A model generated the notes under the pieces. The model saw nothing but the letters and a program-made list of their open reading frames with translations, did not search any database and had not been told where the DNA came from. A stretch of 64,000 nt of DNA, from the NCBI RefSeq assembly GCF_035189165.1, contig NZ_CP045246.1, positions 1,984,001 to 2,048,000 of the forward strand, written 5' to 3'. Shown here piece by piece: positions 9,528 to 17,435 of the stretch (its first letter is position 1; every line of letters starts with the position of its first letter). Source of the stretch: Arthrobacter sp. JZ12 (GTDB lineage Bacteria > Actinomycetota > Actinomycetes > Actinomycetales > Micrococcaceae). The translations under genes were made by a program, and so were the position numbers.

Positions 9528-10307
9528 CTATCCGGCCACCTGCAGAGACATGACCATCCGGCGGATACTGTCGAAGTCGTCCCTGTTGAACCGGCCCTGG
9601 GCCTCTGCGATTGTTGCGAATGACGGAGTCCGGGAACTGACCTGCGACGGTTCCAGCGCCCGCAGCCCGACGGAGTCACCAAATGAATACAGTCCGATGT
9701 GCTCGGGGCCCTGAACAGTGTTGTACAGGGTGCACGCCGCCCCGTCCGCTCCGCCGACGCGGTCCGTTACGCCGAACGAACTGAAGAAGCGGAAGCCCTG
9801 GATGACCCGGACGACGAACCGGGGCTCGATCGATCCCTCTGCTGCCGCTGTGGACGGTAGGTCCACCGGTTCACTGGCCAGCACCAAGTAGGGGCTCGCG
9901 CTCTCCGGCTTGCATTCATCGGAAGGTTCGGCAATGCGGGTATGCAATTGGGCAAGGATTGCGCCGTCGGCGTTCGAAACGGAGAAGTGAAGCCCGCCCT
10001 CCTCAAATCCCTCGCCCAGGTCCTCGATGGGATCGACGGTCCACTCTTCCCTCACCTCGAAGCTGATCAGGCGCTGGTCATCGGTGAAGACCGTCCAGCC
10101 ACCACCCGGCGCCGCCCTCTCCGGCAGCATGGGGAGCGCCTCAGGCGTAGTGCTCGGCGACGGGGAGGCCGGAGCGCTGGAAGGGCTGGGCGAACTGCTG
10201 GCCGGCGGACGGTCCCCGATGACGAAATCGTCACACCCGGTGACTCCTGCCGCGGCAACCACCAGTACGACGGCGCCGAGCAGTCGTGAGCGTAACTGTC
10301 GCCTCAT
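9528..10307 (-). CDS. Putative secreted lipoprotein
   Basis: 259 residues. The N-terminus has arginines, a hydrophobic stretch and the lipobox VTGC with Cys25, followed by a Ser/Pro/Ala-rich linker (about 31-58), so it should be a lipid-anchored protein facing outside. The rest is a single globular domain with no motif I recognise; one disulphide pair may form from the Cys residues near 150 and 195. It lies 27 bp downstream of the cysteine desulfurase gene, on the same strand, and may be the last gene of the nad transcript by read-through, though a functional link is not obvious. Confidence 0.85.
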   Translation of the reverse strand: MRRQLRSRLLGAVVLVVAAAGVTGCDDFVIGDRPPASSSPSPSSAPASPSPSTTPEALPMLPERAAPGGGWTVFTDDQRLISFEVREEWTVDPIEDLGEGFEEGGLHFSVSNADGAILAQLHTRIAEPSDECKPESASPYLVLASEPVDLPSTAAAEGSIEPRFVVRVIQGFRFFSSFGVTDRVGGADGAACTLYNTVQGPEHIGLYSFGDSVGLRALEPSQVSSRTPSFATIAEAQGRFNRDDFDSIRRMVMSLQVAG

Positions 10308-10334
10308 GGCGGAGTCCTTTCGATAACCCTGCCC

Positions 10335-11474
10335 CTACTTTAGGGCCTGCACTGCGCGCACCGACGCAACCACCGAGCGCGCTGCGAGCGCTATTTCGGC
10401 GTCAGTGGTTGCAGGCGTCCAGGACAGCCGCAGCGCCGTCTGAGCGATGTCGGAATCAATGCCGAGGGCGAGGAGGACGGTTGACGGTTCGCTGTCGCCA
10501 GCAGCGCACGCGGAGCCGGACGAGGAAATCACGCCTGCCCGTTCCAGCTCCAGCAGGATCGCTTCTCCGCTGGCTCCGGGAAAGCAGAAAGAGGCCAGGT
10601 TCGGCAGCCGCTTCTGTGCATCACCGGTCAGGATCGCGCCCTCGATTCCGGTCAGCACAGTGTTGATCAGGTGGTTGCGGCGGGCTACTGACGCAGCACA
10701 GTTGCTCTCCCGCTCCTGCTGTGCGAGGCAGATCGCTGTGGCCACTGCCACGGCTCCGGCCACGTTCTCGGTACCGGACCTTTTACCTCTCTCCTGCCCC
10801 CCGCCGTGGATGAGCGGTTCCAGTGGAATCCGGGAGCGGGCAAAGAGCACACCGGAGCCCTTGGGCGCCCCGAGCTTGTGCCCCGAGATGCTCATGGCGT
10901 CCACGCCCAGTTCGGCGGTATCCAGCGGCAACCAGCCGGCCGCCTGCACGGCGTCGGTGTGGAAGGGCACAGAGTATTCGCGGCAGATGCGCGCCAATTC
11001 CGGAAGCGGTTGGACTGTGCCCACTTCGTTGTTCGCGTACATGATCGTGCACAGCGTGGTGTCGGGCGCCAGCGCGTTCCGCAGGATTTCCGGCTCCACG
11101 AGGCCGGCGGATGTCACGGGGAGAAGCGTAATGCGGAACCCGTGAAGGCGCTTCAGGTAGTCGAGCGTCTCAAGCACCGCGGGATGCTCGATTGCCGAGG
11201 CCACGATGTGCCGGCCGCGAGGCGTCGCCAGTGCAATCCCCTTGATGGCGAGGTTGTCTGCCTCGGTACCACCGGAAGTGAAGACAACGTCAGCCGGTCG
11301 ACAATTCAGCTCAGTCGCGACCAGGCGGCGGGCGTAATCCAGGGCGCGCGCCGCTGACTCCCCCACGGTGTGGTGGCTGCTCGGGTTACCGTAGTCGGAC
11401 GTGAACAGGGGCCACATCGCCTCGAGCACCTCCCGGCGCACCGGCGCGGTTGCCGCAGCATCCAGATAAATCAT
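10335..11474 (-). CDS. Cysteine desulfurase (NifS/IscS family) of the nad operon
   Basis: PLP enzyme of 379 residues that takes sulfur from cysteine for Fe-S cluster assembly. PLP lysine K200 (SISGHKLGAPKG), the His of HPAV near 98, and the active-site Cys323 (SSSGSACAAGDSEPS) are all visible. Its ATG overlaps the nadC stop by 4 nt (ATGA), so it is translated together with nadABC. NadA carries an oxygen-sensitive [4Fe-4S] cluster; a dedicated desulfurase next to nad genes is known from Bacillus subtilis (NifS by nadB). Serving NadA is therefore a good inference. Confidence 0.95.
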   Translation of the reverse strand: MIYLDAAATAPVRREVLEAMWPLFTSDYGNPSSHHTVGESAARALDYARRLVATELNCRPADVVFTSGGTEADNLAIKGIALATPRGRHIVASAIEHPAVLETLDYLKRLHGFRITLLPVTSAGLVEPEILRNALAPDTTLCTIMYANNEVGTVQPLPELARICREYSVPFHTDAVQAAGWLPLDTAELGVDAMSISGHKLGAPKGSGVLFARSRIPLEPLIHGGGQERGKRSGTENVAGAVAVATAICLAQQERESNCAASVARRNHLINTVLTGIEGAILTGDAQKRLPNLASFCFPGASGEAILLELERAGVISSSGSACAAGDSEPSTVLLALGIDSDIAQTALRLSWTPATTDAEIALAARSVVASVRAVQALK

Positions 11475-12397
11475 CTGCGGCCGTCCTCAGCGGCAGCCCC
11501 GGCTACGGCGTCGATCTGGATATCCAGGCCCAGATCCAGCGCGCGGACGCTATGAGTCAGGGCGCCGGAGGAGATGATGTCGACGCCGGTGCGCGCGATC
11601 GCACCGATGGTTTCCAGCCGCACGTTGCCGCTGGCTTCCACCAGTGCGCGTCCGGCCACCTGCTTCACCCCTGCTTCAAGGTCCTCGAGGCTGAAGTTGT
11701 CGAGCATGATCGTGCCGACTCCTGCTGCCAGCACCGGCTCGATCTGGTCCAGCCGGTCGACTTCGACCTCGACATGGACCGTATGCGGGATTCTTCTTTT
11801 TGCCTCCCGCAGCGCTTCCGTCAGTCCGACCGTGCCGCCCCGGGTGAGTACCGCCAGGTGATTATCCTTCGCCATCACGGCGTCGGACAGGCTGAAGCGG
11901 TGGTTGGCGCCTCCACCGCATCGCACTGCGTACCGTTCAAGGACTCGCAAACCCGGCGTCGTCTTCCGAGTATCGACTACGCGTGCGCCTGTTCCGGCCA
12001 CCTCGTCAACGAAGCGACGGGTCAGCGTGGTGATGCCGCTCAACCGTTGCGCCAGGTTGAGGGCAACCCGCTCTGCGGTCAGTACAGACCGGGCAGGCCC
12101 GTCGACGACCGCGAGCACAGCCCCTGCGTCGAACGCTTCACCATCCGACACTTGGAAGGTAACGGTGATGCGGAAGTCGGTCAGCCGCATGGCCGCCTCA
12201 ATGACCTGCTCCCCGCAGAAGGTTCCGGGCTCTCGGGCTACGATCCTCGCCTCCGCCCGCGCATCCTCGGGAATGAGTGCCTGGGATGTCACGTCTCCCC
12301 AAGGGGCATCTTCGGCGAGCGCGGCAGCAACGATCCTGTCGACGTCGGACGCCGATGGCCTGATCAGTGCGGGTGCGGACGTCTGTACTGCAGTCAT
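11471..12397 (-). CDS. nadC: Nicotinate-nucleotide pyrophosphorylase (quinolinate phosphoribosyltransferase)
   Basis: Third step of de novo NAD synthesis: quinolinate plus PRPP gives nicotinate mononucleotide, CO2 and PPi. 308 residues, family length. The segments EDAPWGDVTSQAL near the N-terminus, VALNLAQRLSGITTLTRRF, VVDTRKTTPGLR and HRFSLSDAVMAKDNH match quinolinate phosphoribosyltransferases. I chose ATG 12397 (MTAVQTS) because it overlaps the nadB stop by 4 nt; the frame runs open further upstream inside nadB, but those residues do not look like NadC. Confidence 0.96.
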   Translation of the reverse strand: MTAVQTSAPALIRPSASDVDRIVAAALAEDAPWGDVTSQALIPEDARAEARIVAREPGTFCGEQVIEAAMRLTDFRITVTFQVSDGEAFDAGAVLAVVDGPARSVLTAERVALNLAQRLSGITTLTRRFVDEVAGTGARVVDTRKTTPGLRVLERYAVRCGGGANHRFSLSDAVMAKDNHLAVLTRGGTVGLTEALREAKRRIPHTVHVEVEVDRLDQIEPVLAAGVGTIMLDNFSLEDLEAGVKQVAGRALVEASGNVRLETIGAIARTGVDIISSGALTHSVRALDLGLDIQIDAVAGAAAEDGRR

Positions 12398-13971
12398 GGT
12401 GTGCTCCTGAGCATTATGGGACCGGCGTATGCCGCATCGGTCCGGGGGAAGTCGGTGCGGAAGTGGGCACCGCGCGATTCCTGCCGCAAGGCCGCGGCCC
12501 GGACCAGCAGCGCGGCGCACAGCAGGAGGTTCGCCGTCTCCCTGTGCTCGCGCGTGGAGCCGTCGACGTGCCATTGTGCGAGCTGCTTCGAGGCCACTCG
12601 TAGTCCGGCTTCATCCCTCAGAACGGAGACGTGTTCCGACATTACGCGGCGCACGTCTGCGCGGGTTGCCGGTTCCGGTCCCGAGGAGGTTTGAAGCGCG
12701 TGCGCCTCGGGGCTGAACCTGCGACACGAGCCGGACACGATCGCGCCTGCGGCCCGGATGCCGAAGACAAGCCCTTCAAGGAGGGAATTGGACGCCAGGC
12801 GGTTGGCTCCGTGCACTCCGGTCCGTGCCACTTCTCCCACTGCGTAGAGACGGGGCAGCGACGTCCGGCCCTCGGTGTCGGTGGCCACGCCCCCCATCCA
12901 GTAGTGGGCCGCGGGCACAACGGGGATAACCTCCCGGGACCAATCGAATCCCGCCCGCCTGGTGGTCTCGGTCAGGCCCGGGAAGCGTGCGGAGAGGAAA
13001 TCCGCGCCGAGCCCGGTCGCGTCGAGGTACACCTGGCGCCCATCGGTCGCGGCCAGGTGGAAGGCGATGCTGCGGGAGACGACGTCCCGCGGCGCGAGCT
13101 CGCCTGCCGGATGGTAGTCCTTGAGGAACCGCCGGCCTGCTGCATCTCGCAGTACCGCGCCCTCACCCCGGACAGCCTCGGAGATGAGGGGATGTCCAGG
13201 GACGTCGAGCGAAGTGGGATGGAATTGGAAGAACTCGAGATCCGCCAGCACTGCACCTGCCCGCCAGGCTGCCGCGACGCCGTCGGCGGTGGCCATTGAA
13301 GGATTGGTGCTCGCCTGGAACATCCCGCCCGCGCCGCCGGTGGCGAGCACGACGGCGTCCGCCGCGAGCTGCAGCTTCTTTCCCTCGTGCCGGCTGTCGC
13401 CGCCCACCATAACGACGCCGCCGGTCACCTCCCCCGCTTCGGTCACCAGATCTGCCAGAAAGGCGTTCTCCAGCAGGGTGATGCCCGTGTCCGCTCGGGC
13501 TGCACGGATCAGCGAACGGGCTATGCCGGCTCCCGTCGCGTCTCCTCCAATGTGCAGGATGCGGGCCGCTGAATGGGCTGCTTCGGTACCGAGCGCAAGA
13601 CTGCCGTCGGACGTCCGGTCGAACTCCGTACCCACCTCGACCAGACGCCGGATGGAATCCCCCGCTCCGGCAACGAGCGCGTGCACCGCCCGCTCATCGC
13701 AGGCACCGGCGCCCGCAGCGAGCGTGTCCGCCAGATGGAGTGCCGTGCTGTCACCGCTGCTAATGTCACCGCTGCAACTTTCACCACTGCGGGGGATTGC
13801 CGCACCAGCCCCGGGAAGAACTGCCGCAATGCCGCCCTGTGCGTACCAGGTGTTGCTGTCCTGCAGCGTGCCCTTGGCAAGGACCGTGACCTGCACGTTC
13901 GTGAGCCTGCGCAGTTCCAGGGCCGTAGCGAGGCCGGCAATGCCGCTGCCGACCACCAGGACGTGTGTCAC
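12394..13971 (-). CDS. nadB: L-aspartate oxidase
   Basis: FAD enzyme turning L-aspartate into iminoaspartate for NadA. 525 residues. The FAD motif VVGSGIAGLATALEL is at residues 5-20; further family parts are NTWYAQGGIAAVLP, HIGGDATGAG, SEAVRGEGAVLRDAAGRRF and the His-containing AHYWMGGVATDTEGRTSLPRLYAVGE shape near 350-380. Start is GTG 13971, overlapping the nadA stop by 4 nt (GTGA); the end overlaps nadC by 4 nt. The C-terminal helical domain is complete. Confidence 0.96.
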   Translation of the reverse strand: MTHVLVVGSGIAGLATALELRRLTNVQVTVLAKGTLQDSNTWYAQGGIAAVLPGAGAAIPRSGESCSGDISSGDSTALHLADTLAAGAGACDERAVHALVAGAGDSIRRLVEVGTEFDRTSDGSLALGTEAAHSAARILHIGGDATGAGIARSLIRAARADTGITLLENAFLADLVTEAGEVTGGVVMVGGDSRHEGKKLQLAADAVVLATGGAGGMFQASTNPSMATADGVAAAWRAGAVLADLEFFQFHPTSLDVPGHPLISEAVRGEGAVLRDAAGRRFLKDYHPAGELAPRDVVSRSIAFHLAATDGRQVYLDATGLGADFLSARFPGLTETTRRAGFDWSREVIPVVPAAHYWMGGVATDTEGRTSLPRLYAVGEVARTGVHGANRLASNSLLEGLVFGIRAAGAIVSGSCRRFSPEAHALQTSSGPEPATRADVRRVMSEHVSVLRDEAGLRVASKQLAQWHVDGSTREHRETANLLLCAALLVRAAALRQESRGAHFRTDFPRTDAAYAGPIMLRSTP

Positions 13972-15257
13972 GGCTTCGCTGCCAGCATCCGCTCAAGCGC
14001 AACCCGGGCATCAGCCGCAACGTCTTTACCTACGCGCACCTGGTTCCGCACCTCCCCGGCCACGAGTCCCTCGAGAACCCACGCCAGGTAACCCGGGTGG
14101 ATCCGGTACATGGTGGAGCAGGGGCAAATGACCGGATCAAGGCAGAAGATGGTGTGCTGGGGATATTCGAGCGCAAGCCGATTGACCATGTTGATCTCGG
14201 TGCCCACGGCGAACGTTGTGCCGGGTTCGGCCGCCTCGATTGCCTTGCGGATGTAGTCGGTGGAGCCGGCCTCATCAGCGGCGTCAACCACCGGCATCGG
14301 ACATTCGGGGTGGACAATCACACGCACGCCGGGATGCTCAGCACGGGCCTTCTCAATCTGGGCCACGGTGAAGCGCTTGTGAACAGAGCAGAAGCCGTGC
14401 CAGAGAATCACTTTCGCCTCCAGCAGTTCTTCCTCGGTGCTGCCGCCGAGCACCTTGCGCGGATTCCACATGGGCATCTGCTCAAGCGGCACGCCCATCG
14501 CCTTCGCCGTGTTGCGTCCAAGGTGCTGGTCCGGGAAGAAGAGCACCCGTTGCCCGCGTTCGAACGCCCACTCGAGAACTGTCGCAGCGTTCGAGGAGGT
14601 GCAGACAATTCCGCCGTGCCGGCCGCAGAAAGCCTTCAGGGCGGCCGAGGAGTTCATGTAGGTGACCGGGATAACGGGCTGCCTACCGGCGTCGTCGGCT
14701 TCGGTACCGAAGAGCTCTTCAAGCTGCTCCCAGCAATCGGTGACCGAGTCGATGTCCGCCATGTCCGCCATTGAGCAACCGGCCGCCAGGTTGGGCAGGA
14801 TGACGTTCTGGTCGGGACGGGACAGGATGTCCGCTGTCTCGGCCATGAAATGCACACCGCAGAAGACGATCGCTTCGGCGTCCGGGCGGGTCAGCGCGGC
14901 GTTGGCGAGCTGGAATGAATCGCCAAGGAAATCCGCGTGCTTCACCACTTCATCCCGCTGGTAGAAGTGCCCGAGAATAACCAGCCGGTCGCCGAGCGCC
15001 TCCTTCGCGGCCGTGATGCGGGCGTCGAGTTCCGCGTCGTCGGCGAGGCGGTACTCCTCGGGTAGTACGTCCTGGCGGGGGGTCGACGGCGGCGCAATGT
15101 CCTGCATGGACGCACCGGGACCGTAGTCGGGGACGGCAGGAAGGTCGAACTCCCAGGGGCCTTTCGCGAGGTCAGGGCTGCAGGTGCTGCCGCCCGGCTG
15201 CGCCCGCTCTGCATCCTCACGGGTGATGAGCTGGATGGCTGTGTTGATGCTGGTCAT
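13968..15257 (-). CDS. nadA: Quinolinate synthase
   Basis: [4Fe-4S] enzyme that condenses iminoaspartate with dihydroxyacetone phosphate to quinolinate. From ATG 15257 it has 429 residues, the length of the longer actinobacterial NadA. The triplicate alpha/beta folds are seen through LVILGHFYQRDEVVKHADFLGDS, FCGVHFMAETA, LAAGCSMADMAD, NSSAALKAF, CTSSNAA, WHGFCSVHKRFT and HPECP; the cysteines for the cluster are present. The frame is open to 15701 but that extension is a repetitive SQSARP stretch that is the shadow of the nrtR repeat, so I reject it. First of four coupled genes, 64 bp after nrtR. Confidence 0.96.
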   Translation of the reverse strand: MTSINTAIQLITREDAERAQPGGSTCSPDLAKGPWEFDLPAVPDYGPGASMQDIAPPSTPRQDVLPEEYRLADDAELDARITAAKEALGDRLVILGHFYQRDEVVKHADFLGDSFQLANAALTRPDAEAIVFCGVHFMAETADILSRPDQNVILPNLAAGCSMADMADIDSVTDCWEQLEELFGTEADDAGRQPVIPVTYMNSSAALKAFCGRHGGIVCTSSNAATVLEWAFERGQRVLFFPDQHLGRNTAKAMGVPLEQMPMWNPRKVLGGSTEEELLEAKVILWHGFCSVHKRFTVAQIEKARAEHPGVRVIVHPECPMPVVDAADEAGSTDYIRKAIEAAEPGTTFAVGTEINMVNRLALEYPQHTIFCLDPVICPCSTMYRIHPGYLAWVLEGLVAGEVRNQVRVGKDVAADARVALERMLAAKP

Positions 15258-15321
15258 GCGACTCTCCGTTGGTGACACCCGCTCTCGTGAGCCGGTGGAT
15301 GGTTCGACTTTTTGGTGTGGT

Positions 15322-16128
15322 TCAAGGTGTCCCGGCCGACTCGGCCTGGCTGACTGACTCGGCCTGGCTGACTGACTCGGCCTGGCTGACTGACTCGGCC
15401 TGGCCGTGCTTTCCGTCATCGAGTGCCGGCCCTGCATATCGGTACAGCCGCGGAGGACGGTGCCGGGTGCCCGTGAGGTACTCGTCGGTTGCTTCGATGT
15501 AGGGCGTTGAACGCAACTGCCGGCGGAAGTTGGCCGGGTCCAGTTCCTTGTCCAATACCGCTTCATAGACTTCGCGGACCTGCGCCAGTGTGAACCGCTC
15601 CCCAAGGAAGGAGTAGGCGATGGAGCCGTATTCCACCTTGTTTCGGAGCCGCCAGAGTGCGTAGTCGACGATCTCGTTATGATCGAACGCCAGCGCTTCA
15701 AGGCGGTCAGCTCGGAACCACTTCACGTTCTCCGATTCACGGGTCAGCTCCGCCTCACTTGGTTGGACAAGCGCCCAGTACACGATGGACACCAGCCGCT
15801 GGCCTACCGATCTGTGGAGGCCGCCGAAGGCGTAGAGCTGTTCAAGGTACCGGGGCGCCAGCCCAGTGGTCTCCAACAGGTTCCGGGCGGCTGCGTCCTG
15901 AAGCGACTCCGAATGCGCCAGGGGTCCTCCCGGAAGGGCCCACTGTCCCAGGTATGGCTGCCGGATGCGGCGCACGAGCGGCAGCCACAGCGTGGGCCTG
16001 CCCGACGACTCGCTCGGCCGGAGCGCGAAGATGACGGTGGAAATAGCCAACGACGGCGGCTGCTGGTTTCGCTCGGAAACATTCGCATACACTGCCGCCA
16101 CCTGCCACCCCTTCCGTCTGAATCCCAT
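15322..16128 (-). CDS. nrtR: NrtR-type Nudix-related transcriptional regulator
   Basis: A Nudix domain (about residues 20-140) followed by a winged-helix DNA-binding domain (about 150-225), the layout of NrtR repressors that sense ADP-ribose or NAD metabolites. The Nudix box is degenerate: the REUxEE core reads RNLLET, so hydrolase activity is probably lost, as expected for a regulator. It precedes nadABC on the same strand. Start: a GTG at 16149 lies inside the palindromic operator, so I prefer ATG 16128 (MGFRRKG, 268 residues); GTG codons just after are further options. The C-terminal tail is a six-residue repeat (see the repeat entry), unusual for the family. Confidence 0.85.
   Translation of the reverse strand: MGFRRKGWQVAAVYANVSERNQQPPSLAISTVIFALRPSESSGRPTLWLPLVRRIRQPYLGQWALPGGPLAHSESLQDAAARNLLETTGLAPRYLEQLYAFGGLHRSVGQRLVSIVYWALVQPSEAELTRESENVKWFRADRLEALAFDHNEIVDYALWRLRNKVEYGSIAYSFLGERFTLAQVREVYEAVLDKELDPANFRRQLRSTPYIEATDEYLTGTRHRPPRLYRYAGPALDDGKHGQAESVSQAESVSQAESVSQAESAGTP
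15338..15404. repeat. 18-nt tandem repeat inside nrtR, 3.7 copies
   Basis: Unit GACTCGGCCTGGCTGACT repeats exactly three times (15338-15391) with a partial fourth copy to 15404. On the minus strand it codes for a repeated AESVSQ at the very C-terminus of NrtR. The unit length is a multiple of three, so changes in copy number keep the frame. Exact identity of copies points to recent slippage. Confidence 0.97.
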
Positions 16129-16137
16129 CCCAGTGTT

Positions 16138-16162
16138 AGTTATGGTCACTTCGACTATAACT
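16138..16162. promoter_or_regulatory. NrtR-type operator palindrome
   Basis: AGTTATGGTC-ACTTC-GACTATAACT: 10-nt half-sites with one mismatch around a 5-nt spacer. It sits at the 5' end of nrtR, upstream of the whole nrtR-nadABC-desulfurase set. The TATAGTC/GACTATA core resembles published NrtR boxes as I remember them. Binding here would block transcription of the NAD operon, giving autoregulation. Confidence 0.75.
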
Positions 16163-16230
16163 CACTCCCGGAGGCCGACAGGAGGAACATGCCGCAATGT
16201 GACGATGGCAATTTGCATCCGCTGATCGCG

Positions 16231-16246
16231 GGTGACTAAAGTCACA
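16231..16246. promoter_or_regulatory. CRP/GlxR-like palindrome
   Basis: GGTGACTAAAGTCACA matches the cAMP receptor consensus TGTGA-N6-TCACA at 9 of 10 fixed positions and contains a perfect 14-bp palindrome (16232-16245). It stands about 70 bp from the NAD operator and 216 bp before the hydrolase gene, so it could act on either divergent unit. The rest of the 300 bp between 16162 and 16461 holds no gene I would support. Confidence 0.45.
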
Positions 16247-16461
16247 GAGGTTGGCCACGCTGGCCGGGCGGCGGAGATCTGTTCAATGGAGCACAGTTCT
16301 TCGCCGCATTCCTCTTTAAGCCCCCTACCGCCCCGCCAAGCCCCACCGCGCACGCGGCTCCCTCGTTCACGCGAGGCGCACCAGGTACTCGAAGCCCGTC
16401 GCCCCACGCCGGTTTCGTGATTAGAGTTCAGACAGGGCATTCGAGGACTGGGAGGAAACGC

Positions 16462-17262
16462 ATGGGACGTCACAGCGGCCATCTGGTTGAGGGCACGGAC
16501 CCACGAATCAGCGTGTCAGTGTACGAGCCGGCCACCGCCAGTGAGTTGAGGCCGGTCCTCCTCCTGCATGGCTTCGCATCATCGGCGAAGCTTAACTGGA
16601 TAGATTCGGGCTGGGTGCGCGCCCTTACCGAGGCGGGCCGCACGGTGATCACAATGGATCTTCCGGGGCACGGGGCCAGCGCCGCACCCGAGGAAATGGA
16701 TGCCTACTCCCCCAGCCGCATCCGCGCCGATCTTCTGCAGATCCTCCAGGATGCCCACGTCCACCCGATCGTCGAGAACCAGCCGGCGACGGGCGTCGAT
16801 ATCATCGGCTACTCCCTGGGATCGAGGCTCGCCTGGGAGTTCGGCGCCACCCAGCCCGAGCTGGTCCACCGCATGGTACTCGGCGGCCCCGGAAGCGGCG
16901 ACCCGCTCGCAGCCTTCGACCTTGCCGCCGCGCAACGGTTCCTAAGCGACGGGACTCCGATTAACGACAAGTCCACACAGGAGCTGCTGCGCATGGCGCA
17001 GCTGATACATACCAACGACATCTTCGCGCTCCTGACCATGGTCGAGGCGATCAAGCGCGAGCCCTACATCCCCGCAGAGGCCGTACCGCGCATGCCCCTG
17101 CTTCTGGTTGCCGGGGACGCGGATGAGCGCGCAGAGACAATGCCGGAACTTGCAGCCCTGAGCGGGCAGGCAGAAGTGCTCTGGCTGCCCGGGCGGACTC
17201 ATGCAAACGCCGTAACCTCGAGGGCCTTCAAAGAGGCGGCACTGGAGTTCCTCGGCAGATAG
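16462..17262 (+). CDS. Alpha/beta hydrolase
   Basis: 266 residues from ATG 16462, which has GGGAGGAAA 6 nt upstream; an earlier in-frame ATG at 16417 has no RBS. The fold is clear from PVLLLHGFASS (31-41), the nucleophile elbow GYSLGS with Ser118, an acid in VAGDADERAE and a His near the end (GRTHANAV). It resembles small esterases or lactonases of the Hydrolase_4/Abhydrolase_6 type. No signal peptide. The next gene is a kinase 173 bp away; the substrate is unknown. Confidence 0.92.
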   Translation: MGRHSGHLVEGTDPRISVSVYEPATASELRPVLLLHGFASSAKLNWIDSGWVRALTEAGRTVITMDLPGHGASAAPEEMDAYSPSRIRADLLQILQDAHVHPIVENQPATGVDIIGYSLGSRLAWEFGATQPELVHRMVLGGPGSGDPLAAFDLAAAQRFLSDGTPINDKSTQELLRMAQLIHTNDIFALLTMVEAIKREPYIPAEAVPRMPLLLVAGDADERAETMPELAALSGQAEVLWLPGRTHANAVTSRAFKEAALEFLGR

Positions 17263-17355
17263 AAGCCTCGTGCTCGGTAACGATTGCCGAACATTGCCCC
17301 TAGCGGTAATGCGCGGCCTGTTGCACCCGTATGAACAAGGTAGAATAGTGGTGGT

Positions 17356-17385
17356 GATCAGCATGCTTATCACCTCATGCTGATC
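17356..17385. promoter_or_regulatory. Perfect 10-bp inverted repeat before the kinase gene
   Basis: GATCAGCATG, ten bases between, CATGCTGATC, located 51 bp before the kinase GTG. No T-tract follows, so it is not a normal terminator; it may be an operator or a leader hairpin. A TAGAAT hexamer (17341-17346) just upstream could be a -10 box, but no well-spaced -35 is seen. Confidence 0.5.
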
Positions 17386-17435
17386 CGAATTCTGCTCTTA
17401 CTTTTAAATCCCTTCTTTCTCCCCGGAGGTCTCAC

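Noticed and set aside
15338-15404. Short repeats as a CRISPR array
   Set aside because: Units are directly adjacent without spacers and in coding frame; it is a protein repeat.
15258-15701. 148-codon N-terminal extension of nadA
   Set aside because: It reads the nrtR repeat in another frame (SQSARP units) and has no NadA similarity; ATG 15257 fits the family.
16162-16482. A 106-codon minus-strand frame between nrtR and the hydrolase
   Set aside because: No RBS, no family likeness, overlaps the operator and the hydrolase start.
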